Source: Mesobacillus foraminis (GTDB taxonomy: Bacteria > Bacillota > Bacilli > Bacillales > Cytobacillaceae). Taken from it: a stretch of DNA of 64,000 nucleotides. The notes under the pieces are model-generated. The model made no database searches. It had not been told where the DNA came from and saw nothing but the letters and a program-made list of their open reading frames with translations. The translations under genes and the position numbers were made by a program. The stretch is taken from assembly GCF_004340465.1 (NCBI RefSeq), contig NZ_SLVV01000013.1:62001-126000 (forward strand). The letters are read 5' to 3'. Below, piece by piece: positions 8,844 through 16,432 of this stretch. Within the stretch, counting starts at the first letter, position 1; each line of letters begins with the position of its first letter.

Positions 8844-9557
8844 ATAAATATTAATGTAAACAAGTTAAATGACCTGGAGCTTTCAATCCATAACAAACTC
8901 TCTGAAATTATAAAAGAGAACGATAACCTAAAAATTTTAGAAGCGGCAGATTATTGTCAGGTGTCTTCATCCAAAGTATCTAAGATGGTAAGGAAACTAG
9001 GATTTGAAAACTTTAAACAGTACAAACAATATCTTAGTGGTGAGCCTATCATTCACGAGGATAAAACCATTTCAAGTGAACTTGAACGATTAAATCACTT
9101 TATTAATCATTTTGACCAGACATTAGTGGATGAGTTTATCACCCTTTTTAACAAATACAACCGAATTGTTCTTTTCGGTTTGGGCCCATCCTTTATTTGT
9201 GTAGAATACTTTGCTTATAAGCTGGCTCTCGTTTCTGCAAAAAACATTTTAGTGTCCCAAGGGGAAGATCACGCGCAGCATTTGGTTGATGAGGATACGC
9301 TATTGATTGTTTTTTCCGTAACCGGTAAATTCACCTCTTTTGAAAACCTTTTCGAAAAAGTGAAGGCTAAAGGGGCTGAAAGCTTATTGATTTTGGAGGA
9401 ATACGACAATACCTCGACTTTAAAGGCAGATCATACGTTTTACTTAACCCAATCCGCTCAAAGTGATAAATTACTACCGTACGAAAAAACTAGAACCATA
9501 TTTTTTATTTTCATCGAAGAAATTATGGCCAAATTAATGTCCGAACGAGATAGCTAA
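8844..9557 (+). CDS. RpiR-family regulator (HTH_6 + SIS)
   Basis: About 238 aa. An N-terminal HTH_6 domain (ILEAADYCQVSSSKVSKMVR and GFENFKQYKQYL) is followed by a SIS phosphosugar-binding domain (RIVLFGLGPSFICVEYFAYK, then LLIVFSVTGKFTSF). RpiR proteins sense phosphorylated sugars or intermediates, which fits the kinase in the divergent operon. The start is odd. The frame is open from 8778, but that lies inside the promoter, and there is no in-frame ATG, GTG or TTG after it. The best-placed codons are ATA at 8844 or ATT at 8850 behind GAGGG/AAAGG. Either a rare start codon is used or the start has mutated. Confidence 0.8.
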   Translation: MNINVNKLNDLELSIHNKLSEIIKENDNLKILEAADYCQVSSSKVSKMVRKLGFENFKQYKQYLSGEPIIHEDKTISSELERLNHFINHFDQTLVDEFITLFNKYNRIVLFGLGPSFICVEYFAYKLALVSAKNILVSQGEDHAQHLVDEDTLLIVFSVTGKFTSFENLFEKVKAKGAESLLILEEYDNTSTLKADHTFYLTQSAQSDKLLPYEKTRTIFFIFIEEIMAKLMSERDS

Positions 9558-9562
9558 AAAAA

Positions 9563-9589
9563 CAGACCGTCTAGTCATCAGACGGTCTG
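9563..9589. terminator. Bidirectional terminator between rpiR-type gene and adh
   Basis: CAGACCGTCT / AGACGGTCTG, a 10-bp perfect stem with a 7-nt loop, A-rich on the left and TTCCTTTTA on the right. It serves the convergent regulator (+) and alcohol dehydrogenase (-). Confidence 0.85.
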
Positions 9590-9599
9590 CTTCCTTTTA

Positions 9600-10763
9600 T
9601 TAGATAGTAACTACACTATCAGTAGATTTTAGTTGTTCCTTTTGTTCTTGTGATGAAAACTCAACGACGGTTCTACCGACGTTGATGCAGTTGCAGTCAT
9701 GGAAGCTATCGAAGGCTTGATTAATATCGTCGAGTTGAATGCGTCCAAGGATGAGCTCATCCAGCATAAATTTGCCGTCCAAATAAAGTTGAGCAATCGT
9801 AGGGAAGTCGCGATATGGCTGTGTATCGCCATAGAAGCTGCCCTTTAAAATTTTTCCTACTCGATGGAAGCCGCCTGCTGGCAATTGGAGTGCTGCAGCT
9901 GGGTTGAATGCTCCAACGACCACCACGGTGCCGCCTTTTCTTGTCCCTTTCCATGCACTTTCTGTCGCTCCTGTATGTCCAGAGCAGTCGATCGCAAAAT
10001 GCACACCGTATCCGCCTGTCAACTCTTTTAAGGCTTCTTCCGCATTTTGTTCAGCGACATCGATCGTATGAGTCGCCCCGAATTTTTTCGCGATCTCAAG
10101 GTTAGCCACTTTCATATCACAGGCAATAATTTTTGCCGCACCTGCGATACGTGCCCCTTGAATGGCGTTGACACCGACTCCCCCGATGCCGAATACCGCT
10201 ACGGTCGAACCTGGTGTTATTTTTGCAGCATGAACGGCTGCGCCGTACCCTGTCGCCACTCCGCAACCGATCAACGACGCTTGGGCCAGCGGCATGGCAT
10301 CAGGAATTCTTATACATGAAAGCTCCGGTACAACGGCATATTCTGCAAAGGTAGACAATAATGAGTTGTGATAAATCAATTCGCCATTTTTACTTAAACG
10401 GGAGGTTCCGTCCAATAGCGTCCCTTCAAACATAGGGCCGAATGCTGTTTCACATAGATGGACATTCCCTGTTACGCAAAACTCGCACGTTCCGCAATAA
10501 GGGGCCCAGCTTAAAGCAACCTTATCCCCCACTTTTACTTTCGTTACATTAGGGCCCACTGCGGCCACAATTCCTGCTCCTTCATGGCCAAGAATGGTGG
10601 GCTTCGGAGTGGTTTCGTCCCCTAAGGCATTTAAATCGCTGTGGCAGACGCCTGTTGCCCCCATTTTTACAAGAACTTCATTCGCTTTTGGTTGTGCAAG
10701 TTCCACTTCTTGAATTTGTAGTGGTGTTCCTACTCCCGTCATGACTGCAGCTTTCATTTTCAT
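9600..10763 (-). CDS. Zinc-dependent alcohol dehydrogenase
   Basis: 387 aa medium-chain dehydrogenase. Catalytic zinc site GVCHSD plus GHEGAG; structural zinc loop CGTCEFCVTGNVHLC; Rossmann motif VAVFGIGGVGVNAIQGARIAG; then IDCSGHTG and a C-terminal domain. It resembles the long-chain/benzyl-alcohol and NDMA-type ADHs more than yeast-type ADH. The last ~15 residues form a polar tail. It lies downstream of the aldehyde dehydrogenase and lyase, so an alcohol-aldehyde-acid sequence is suggested. Substrate is not known. Confidence 0.88.
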   Translation of the reverse strand: MKMKAAVMTGVGTPLQIQEVELAQPKANEVLVKMGATGVCHSDLNALGDETTPKPTILGHEGAGIVAAVGPNVTKVKVGDKVALSWAPYCGTCEFCVTGNVHLCETAFGPMFEGTLLDGTSRLSKNGELIYHNSLLSTFAEYAVVPELSCIRIPDAMPLAQASLIGCGVATGYGAAVHAAKITPGSTVAVFGIGGVGVNAIQGARIAGAAKIIACDMKVANLEIAKKFGATHTIDVAEQNAEEALKELTGGYGVHFAIDCSGHTGATESAWKGTRKGGTVVVVGAFNPAAALQLPAGGFHRVGKILKGSFYGDTQPYRDFPTIAQLYLDGKFMLDELILGRIQLDDINQAFDSFHDCNCINVGRTVVEFSSQEQKEQLKSTDSVVTI

Positions 10764-10793
10764 CTCTTACGTTCCCCCGTGTCCTCGGAATTT

Positions 10794-12335
10794 TTAATAA
10801 GCAAACCAAATTGCTTTTTGTTTTGTATATGATGACAGGGAATGAACCGCGTACTCTTTTCCCCATCCGCTTTGTTTCAAGCCGCCAAAAGGACTGGCAA
10901 AATCATAACAGCCATATTTATTCACAAAAATCATCCCTGCTTGAAGCTTACTGGCCACACGGTGTGCTCTTGATACATCATTTGTCCAAAGACCTGCCCC
11001 AAGACCATAGATTGTGTCGTTAGCCATGGCAATAACTTCTTCTTCTGTTTCAAAGGGAATAATGCAAAGAACAGGTCCAAAGATTTCCTCTTGCGCAATT
11101 TTCATCTTATTGTCTACGTCAGCAAAGACCGTAGGGCGAATATAGAATCCGTTTGCATTTTCCCCTGTCATATCCCGCTCTCCACCAGCTACTAATCTAG
11201 CACCTTGGCTTTTTCCACTTTCGATGTAGCCTAAAATCCGTTCCATATGCTCTTCAGAAACCTGGGCACCTTGATTGCTCTTTGGGTCGAATGGATCTCC
11301 TACTACATAGCTGTTTGCTAGTTTCGAGATGTCTTCAACCACTTTTTCGTACACATCTACATGAGCAAACAAACGAGTTGGTGCTGAACATTTCTCCCCT
11401 TTGTGTGTAAACAACCCATAGAACGAACGCTCAATTGCTTGATCTAGATTTGGCGGGTCGTTAAAGATAATGTTAGGAGATTTTCCGCCCAGTTCAAGGG
11501 AAACTGGCTTTAAGTTTGAATCCGCAGAATTGTGGACAAGTTTCTTCCCGATATCCGTGCTTCCCGTAAAGGCTACTTTATCAACGCCCATGTGAGTGGA
11601 AATATTCTGTCCTGTCTCTCCATCCCCAAGGAGCAGGTTGATGACTCCTTTTGGTAAGAGGTTGGCGCCATCGATTAATTCGAACAGACGAATCACCGAA
11701 AAAGAGGTTTTTTCTGACGGCTTTAATAAAACCGTATTTCCCATTGCTAAGGCTGGTGCAAGCTTCCAGGCAGCCATATCGAGCGGGAAGTTGAAAGGAA
11801 GGATTTGACCGCACACACCAATCGGATCTCTGGTTGTAACGCTTAAGAAATTTCCATCAACAGGGTTGTTTTCCCCATAATATTTGTCTGTCCATCCTGC
11901 ATAATATTCAAAAATATCAACGGCTTCTCCCACCGCATCATGATAGGATTCCGTGTATAGCTTCCCGTTGTCCAAGGTCTCAAGCGTAGCCAACTCTGCA
12001 CGATGCTGATCCATTAAATCGCTGATTTTCCGCAAAATTTTGGCACGCTCTTTACGAGAAACGGTACTCCATGCTCCATGTTCAAACGCGTCGCGTGCAG
12101 CTGATACTGCCTGGTCCACATCCGCTTTTGAAGCGGCTTGGAAATTACCAATTACTTTACCATTTGCCGGATTGATGGATTCGATGAATTGGCCGCTTGT
12201 GCTATCCATCCATTCGCCATTGATATATAGTTTTTTAGTTGTCTTAAGCCATTCCTTAGCCCATTCCAGTTTCGGCTGTTCGATTCCTTCAAATACTTTA
12301 CTATTCATTGCTTGTGTCACGTTCATTCCCTCCAT
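10794..12335 (-). CDS. NAD(P)-dependent aldehyde dehydrogenase
   Basis: About 510 aa ALDH. NAD-binding PFNFPLDMAAWKLAPALAMG; conserved KPSEKTSFS; GSTDIGKK; catalytic Glu in LELGGKSPNI; catalytic Cys in THKGEKCSAPTR; and EEIFGPVLCI. The upstream lyase gene overlaps the start. An ATG at 12333-12335 opens the frame, but GGAGG is best spaced (8 nt) for the GTG at 12318-12320, so the true start may be 15 bp later. The overlap implies translational coupling with the lyase. Confidence 0.9.
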   Translation of the reverse strand: MEGMNVTQAMNSKVFEGIEQPKLEWAKEWLKTTKKLYINGEWMDSTSGQFIESINPANGKVIGNFQAASKADVDQAVSAARDAFEHGAWSTVSRKERAKILRKISDLMDQHRAELATLETLDNGKLYTESYHDAVGEAVDIFEYYAGWTDKYYGENNPVDGNFLSVTTRDPIGVCGQILPFNFPLDMAAWKLAPALAMGNTVLLKPSEKTSFSVIRLFELIDGANLLPKGVINLLLGDGETGQNISTHMGVDKVAFTGSTDIGKKLVHNSADSNLKPVSLELGGKSPNIIFNDPPNLDQAIERSFYGLFTHKGEKCSAPTRLFAHVDVYEKVVEDISKLANSYVVGDPFDPKSNQGAQVSEEHMERILGYIESGKSQGARLVAGGERDMTGENANGFYIRPTVFADVDNKMKIAQEEIFGPVLCIIPFETEEEVIAMANDTIYGLGAGLWTNDVSRAHRVASKLQAGMIFVNKYGCYDFASPFGGLKQSGWGKEYAVHSLSSYTKQKAIWFAY

Positions 12336-13653
12336 TTTGAATCATATTCTTTATTTCTTCTTTTCCTTTTTCCTTCACTAACCGAGCAGTAGCAGTGTAG
12401 CCAATCTTTTCTTTTAACTCGACAACCACAGGGATTAAGCTGTTAGCTAGCTCCTCACAGCGCTCTCGATTGGCTTCTGTACCTGTAATACATTTCTCAG
12501 TAAATGTAGTAAGTGCTTTTTCAAGCATCACCATCGCATCTAAAATATTGGCACCCGCTGCCCCTTCAAATACGTTTAGCCCTAATTCTCCATGTTCCAG
12601 TGTGGTCTGGACGACATGATCACAGCCTATTACTTGAAAGCAGCATTGAATCAACGTTTCCGGTATGACTGGATTCACTTTTCCAGGAAAAAAGGTGGAC
12701 CCCGCCTGCACAGCCGGCAGCTGAATTTCAGAAAAACCTGCTTCCGGTCCAGATGATAGAAGTCGTAAATCCTTTGCTAGTTTCAGCAAACAGGAAGCAA
12801 GTATACGTAATTCACTTGAAACCCTAGCTAGGTCATCGATGTTTTGAGCCGCATCATATAAATTTTCACGATGGGACAACTCCATCCCTGAAACCCCACA
12901 AAGTTTGGATACTACTCTGTCCCGATAGGCTTTCGGAGCTCCAACCCCTGATCCGATTACTGTACCGCCTAGATTAATAGAGTGAAGTTTTTTGACTGCG
13001 TCTTCTAATGCAAGGACCCTCCGTTTGATCACTTGACTATACCCTCTGAAGGTCTCACCAAGCTGAACCCTCATCCCGTCTTGCAAGCATGTACGGGCAA
13101 TCGTTGTCACGTCTTGGAACTCTCCTGCTTTTGCCTTCACTACCACGACTAGTTGGTCTAATGCTTTAAAAAGCGGTTGAAAGCTTTTCATGATAGCTAA
13201 CCTTATGGCCGTGTGACACACATCAGACGTCGACTGGGAAGCGTTTACATGTTCAGCAGGATGCACGGGAGAATAGCTTCCTCTTGGGTACCCGAAAGAT
13301 TCATTCGCAAGGTTGGCAATGACTTCGTTCACATTCATGTTGGTGCCAATTCCGCCGCCCCCATGCAAAATATCGATGGGAAATTGCTCATGGTGATCAC
13401 CTTGGATTAAACTGTCGCATGCATGTATAATGGCATTTCCAATTATTTCGTCAAATACCCCTGCTTCCTGATTGGCGAGGGCAGCTGCCTTTTTGACCAT
13501 GCCAAGCGATTCGATATATGTAGGATACTGGCTCAAAGTACGGCCAGAAAACGAGAGGTTTTGTATCGTTCTCACCGTTTGAATCCCATACAGAGCATCC
13601 TTTGGAATTTCAATGACCCCAAAATAATCCGATTCTTCCCTCATTAACAGCAT
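12301..13653 (-). CDS. Aspartase/fumarase superfamily lyase
   Basis: 450 aa with the superfamily order: GGGGIGTNMNVNEVIAN, SQSTSDVCHTAIRLA, and the signature loop AGSTFFPGKVNPVIPE (about residue 310-330). In aspartase and fumarase this loop is GSSxMPxKxNP. Here the second Ser is Thr and the Met is Phe, while the key Ser, Lys and Asn remain. The family adds or removes fumarate-linked groups (ammonia, amines, water). As first gene of an operon with ALDH and ADH under an IclR regulator, it could be a C-N lyase for an aspartate-linked amine rather than plain aspartase. That is inference; calling it aspA would be unsafe. Confidence 0.82.
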   Translation of the reverse strand: MLLMREESDYFGVIEIPKDALYGIQTVRTIQNLSFSGRTLSQYPTYIESLGMVKKAAALANQEAGVFDEIIGNAIIHACDSLIQGDHHEQFPIDILHGGGGIGTNMNVNEVIANLANESFGYPRGSYSPVHPAEHVNASQSTSDVCHTAIRLAIMKSFQPLFKALDQLVVVVKAKAGEFQDVTTIARTCLQDGMRVQLGETFRGYSQVIKRRVLALEDAVKKLHSINLGGTVIGSGVGAPKAYRDRVVSKLCGVSGMELSHRENLYDAAQNIDDLARVSSELRILASCLLKLAKDLRLLSSGPEAGFSEIQLPAVQAGSTFFPGKVNPVIPETLIQCCFQVIGCDHVVQTTLEHGELGLNVFEGAAGANILDAMVMLEKALTTFTEKCITGTEANRERCEELANSLIPVVVELKEKIGYTATARLVKEKGKEEIKNMIQNGGNERDTSNE

Positions 13654-13696
13654 TCAAACCATCCCCATATGAGTCTATTTCTATTGTTATTTTTTT

Positions 13697-13731
13697 GTTC
13701 GTATTGTGAACATAATGTTCATATAAGGAAC
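13697..13731. promoter_or_regulatory. Tandem IclR-type operators (two GTTC-N7-GAAC)
   Basis: Two 15-bp inverted repeats, GTTCGTATTGTGAAC (13697-13711) and GTTCATATAAGGAAC (13717-13731), are separated by 5 bp. They sit between the divergent lyase and IclR genes, with centres 20 bp apart (two helical turns). This fits a dimer pair of the adjacent IclR protein. Confidence 0.65.
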
Positions 13732-13833
13732 TTTAGTGCAATTGTAAAATGGAAAATCATTTGTGTCAAACAAAAATTAAAAGTTTTCGGAAATATTTAA
13801 AAGGTTAGATTATGGTAAGGTATTTAAGCTATA

Positions 13834-14649
13834 ATGAAAGACATGAAAAAGAATAGTGAATTACAAAACAAGGAAAAAACTAAACAGGAGAATACATCCG
13901 TTCAAGCAGTGGGCCGTGCATTATCGTTGCTCCAAATCGTAGCAGAAAGTAGCAACTCTATATCCATTGGCGACTTAGTGGAAAAATCCAATATGAATAG
14001 AACGACTGTATGGCGCCTCATAGGTACGCTTGAAAATTATGGGTTTGTAGAACGTGATCCGTTAACGAAAGGGTACCAGCTCGGGATTTCAGCTAATCGA
14101 CTATCCGCACAAGCAACAAATCATTACGGTTCACTTATCCGACGTGCGCGTAATAGTATGGAGAAATTGAGAGATGAAACCCAAGAAACCGTTCTGCTGA
14201 GTGTACCAAAACATTATGGAACTTTAACTGTTGATCAAATTGATCCGGTGCATAGTGTAAGGCTGGTGGATTATGTAAACGCACACTTACCCCTTCATTG
14301 TACGTCTAATGGAAAACTGCTTTTAAGCTTGCTCCCTTCTGAAGAACTGGACATTATATTGGGACAGCCACTTGAAAAGGTTACACCGTTTACCATTACA
14401 AACCCTGATGAATTACTTGAAGAGATTCAAATCGTACGAAGACGAGGAATTGCTACATCTGTTGGAGAATTGGATGAAAATGAGAACGGCATTTCAGCTC
14501 CTATTTTTGATCAGCGAAATAATCTGATTGCATTTATTAGCGTTTGCGGTCCAAGCTTTCGCTTTACAAAGGAAAAAATGTTAGCATTATCGGATCGAAT
14601 AATCAGTGCCACACAGGAAATTACAAAACACCTTGCATTAGGGAACTAA
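13834..14649 (+). CDS. IclR-family transcriptional regulator
   Basis: 271 aa. After a ~25-residue polar tail comes the IclR winged helix (VQAVGRALSLLQIVAES, then MNRTTVWRLIGTLENYGFV). The effector domain has LPLHCTSNGKLLLS, GIATSVGELDENENGISAPI and FISVCGPSFRF. It is divergent from the lyase-ALDH-ADH operon with its likely operators in between. The ribosome site is weak. Two nearby ATGs (13834 and 13843) are both possible. Confidence 0.88.
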   Translation: MKDMKKNSELQNKEKTKQENTSVQAVGRALSLLQIVAESSNSISIGDLVEKSNMNRTTVWRLIGTLENYGFVERDPLTKGYQLGISANRLSAQATNHYGSLIRRARNSMEKLRDETQETVLLSVPKHYGTLTVDQIDPVHSVRLVDYVNAHLPLHCTSNGKLLLSLLPSEELDIILGQPLEKVTPFTITNPDELLEEIQIVRRRGIATSVGELDENENGISAPIFDQRNNLIAFISVCGPSFRFTKEKMLALSDRIISATQEITKHLALGN

Positions 14650-14749
14650 AATTGGGATGGTTCTTCTTTCCAATATGTATAAACCAAAAGAAGCGTCAAT
14701 AATTCGAAGTCGAAACATTAAATCAGTAACTTATTTATAGAAAAGGTTA

Positions 14750-14774
14750 AAGCCCTTCCGTCTTGGAAGGGCTT
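14750..14774 (+). terminator. Hairpin downstream of IclR gene
   Basis: AAGCCCTTCC / GGAAGGGCTT, a 10-bp perfect stem with a 5-nt loop, 100 bp after the IclR stop. The T-run is poor (AGCTTATTA), so termination strength is uncertain. Confidence 0.6.
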
Positions 14775-14780
14775 AGCTTA

Positions 14781-14972
14781 TTAATACAAAATAAATTTAA
14801 ACCTACTTGTGGCCAAGGATATAGACCACTCTGCAATAATGCCGTCCTTATGTCTCCAGACTGAATTCCTCCAATTATAACCTATTGCTATCTTATTTCT
14901 CATGTGCGCTTCATTAATTTCAATTCCAAGGACACCATGATTGGTACTATTATAGGCTCTATTGCGAAAGGT
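14781..14972 (-). pseudogene. Unidentified C-terminal protein fragment
   Basis: A 63-codon minus frame has no start codon at its head (TGA at 14973-14975). It reads like real protein (NHGVLGIEINEAHMRNK, then WRNSVWRHKDGIIAEWS) and stops at 14781-14783. I do not recognise the family. The segment lies in a decayed region, so it is probably the tail of a dead gene. Confidence 0.3.
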
Positions 14973-15049
14973 TCATATGCCAGTTAATTACGCAAAAGGT
15001 GTGCATTATAATACTATAGTGTTACTGGTGGCGAACCCTCATCACTTTA

Positions 15050-15420
15050 AGAATGTTCCAAATAAATATAAATATTATTATTTATATTTTTATTAACAAT
15101 TATAAAAATAATATTATAACCATGGCTGGTCCTGTAGATAAATTGTTGTGAGAAACTCTTTTATTTAGACATTTAAAATAGAGTATCCTATGCAAAAAAA
15201 GACTACCAAAGAATCTAGCTGCTATGCCTTATTTCTCTTTACTACCACTGGTAAATTGCTTATAGAAAATTAATTCACAGCAAGATTGCATTTGTAAATC
15301 GTGTGAGAACCATTTCCATTCGCATGAAGGATCGGGGGAATTTCCTGTTAATGTGCTCAGTTTTAACTTCATTTGATAAGGGAAATTGTTCGGGATACGC
15401 TTTCAGGGCAGCATTTCTTT
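15050..15420 (-). pseudogene. Degenerate copy of the TauE gene 3' end and its terminator
   Basis: This segment aligns by eye with 23607-23960, the end of the intact TauE/SafE gene and the DNA beyond it. Shared blocks include GAAAATTAATT, AGAACCATT, TGCAAAAAA GACTACCAAA and the AT-rich stretch after GTTCCAAA. Small indels break the frame. It is a diverged duplication or a scar of a second permease gene. Confidence 0.65.
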
Positions 15421-15531
15421 AACTTAAATGAAACGGTAAAGATCAATATGATTCCAATACATCTAGTGCAATAAAAACCCGATTGCAATCGTAAAAACAA
15501 GGATTGTCCTCCGGCAATATAACATAAAGAA

Positions 15532-15552
15532 ACCGGACAAAAACTGCCCGGT
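15532..15552 (-). terminator. Terminator of the small-protein operon
   Basis: ACCGG-AC / GC-CCGGT stem (7 pairs, one wobble) with the loop AGTTTTT, followed on the minus strand by TTCTTTAT, 13 bp after the 46-aa ORF stop. Confidence 0.55.
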
Positions 15553-15564
15553 AAGGTAAGTAAA

Positions 15565-15705
15565 CTATGCAGAAGGAAGTACCTTCTTACGTTTGTCTTG
15601 TACCATAAAGAAAGGTTCAGGGATTTGTTGGTTTTCCGTCTTTTTTAATTCACGGCGAAGTATGCGCCTAATCTCTCTCCGTCTATGAACAGCTTTTTTA
15701 CCCAT
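15565..15705 (-). CDS. 46-aa strongly basic small protein
   Basis: The ATG at 15703-15705 is preceded by AAGGAGGG at good spacing. The product starts MGKKAVHRRREIRRILRREL and ends with KRKKVLPSA. Fourteen or more Arg/Lys in 46 residues give a high charge; one helix (residues 4-24) is likely. I do not recognise a named family; DNA, RNA or ribosome binding is possible. It is downstream of a 48-aa zinc-ribbon ORF with equally strong ribosome site, and a terminator follows, so the pair looks like a genuine two-gene operon. Confidence 0.6.
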   Translation of the reverse strand: MGKKAVHRRREIRRILRRELKKTENQQIPEPFFMVQDKRKKVLPSA

Positions 15706-15748
15706 TACAAAACCCTCCTTAGAATGGGATTAATGGTTATAATTCTCG

Positions 15749-15895
15749 TTAATATTCAGGGACATACTTTTCATCAGATTCGAAGTAAAAATCGTAGATA
15801 TTGTCCCCTGCGGTTAATTCTCGGCAAGCGGAACAATAAAGACTTGCAGGCCAAACTCGAAGTGTTCTTCCACAATTGATACAAGAATCTATCAT
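15749..15895 (-). CDS. 48-aa zinc-ribbon small protein
   Basis: The ATG at 15893-15895 follows AAGGAGGGG. The sequence holds CINCGRTLRVWPASLYCSAC, two CxxC knuckles 13 residues apart, then an acidic tail ending EKYVPEY. A single zinc-ribbon fold is expected. Function unknown; such proteins may bind nucleic acid or partner proteins. It lies 43 bp upstream of the basic 46-aa gene in the same direction. Confidence 0.6.
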   Translation of the reverse strand: MIDSCINCGRTLRVWPASLYCSACRELTAGDNIYDFYFESDEKYVPEY

Positions 15896-16432
15896 GACGA
15901 ACGCCCCTCCTTATTGAAATGATGTTTACGATTCTTATATATCAAAAATTAAAAGTAGTGACAACGCCAATGAAAAACGATTTTATGCCATAAATACCGG
16001 TTATTATTTATTTTGAGCAAAATTCTACAGAATTCTAAAAATATCTCATTATCTCTATTAGTTCCTTTGTGTTTGGATGCCTTTTTCAGAACGAAAGTAG
16101 GTTGCGCCTTTTCATCAAGCATTGGGGATTTAACATTACTAGAATTCACCTAACGTTAATAACCTGTTACCGATTCGATTTTATAGGTCATACTCCGGAT
16201 ATTCTATACCCTTGTTACACCTAACAAGGGTATTCATTAACCTAACTACATTCTTTAAGGTCTCCCGAGCCATTACTATTGAATGAATTAAGGAATACAT
16301 GAATTAAAAAGAAGCCAGTTTATACCTGGCTTCCTGTGCGAAATGAAATTCAGCCTGACATTGTGGATTGTAGACCTTTAATATCAAAACCTAATGTTGC
16401 TATATATGTGATTTTTGATTTTTGAATATAAA
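15896..16432. other. Intergenic, no confident gene; strong hairpin at 16206-16233
   Basis: A 66-codon frame (15949-16149, minus, GTG start) has no good ribosome site and no recognisable family. The notable element is a 12-bp perfect inverted repeat, ATACCCTTGTTA / TAACAAGGGTAT with CACC loop, lacking a T-run on either strand. A terminator for the GH2 operon follows at 16311-16333. Confidence 0.5.
16311..16333 (-). terminator. Terminator of the GH2-ABC operon
   Basis: GAAGCCAG / CTGGCTTC stem with 7-nt loop and TTTTT on the minus strand, about 100 bp after the GH2 stop. Confidence 0.75.

Noticed and set aside
9757-10319. Several 65-90-codon ORFs on both strands within the alcohol dehydrogenase
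   Set aside because: Overlap a fully supported gene and show no conserved motif.
12040-12381. 113-codon plus-strand ORF opposite ALDH and lyase ends
   Set aside because: Spans two genuine genes on the other strand and has no ribosome site.
15949-16149. 66-codon minus ORF with GTG start
   Set aside because: Weak ribosome site, no recognisable family; left as uncertain.
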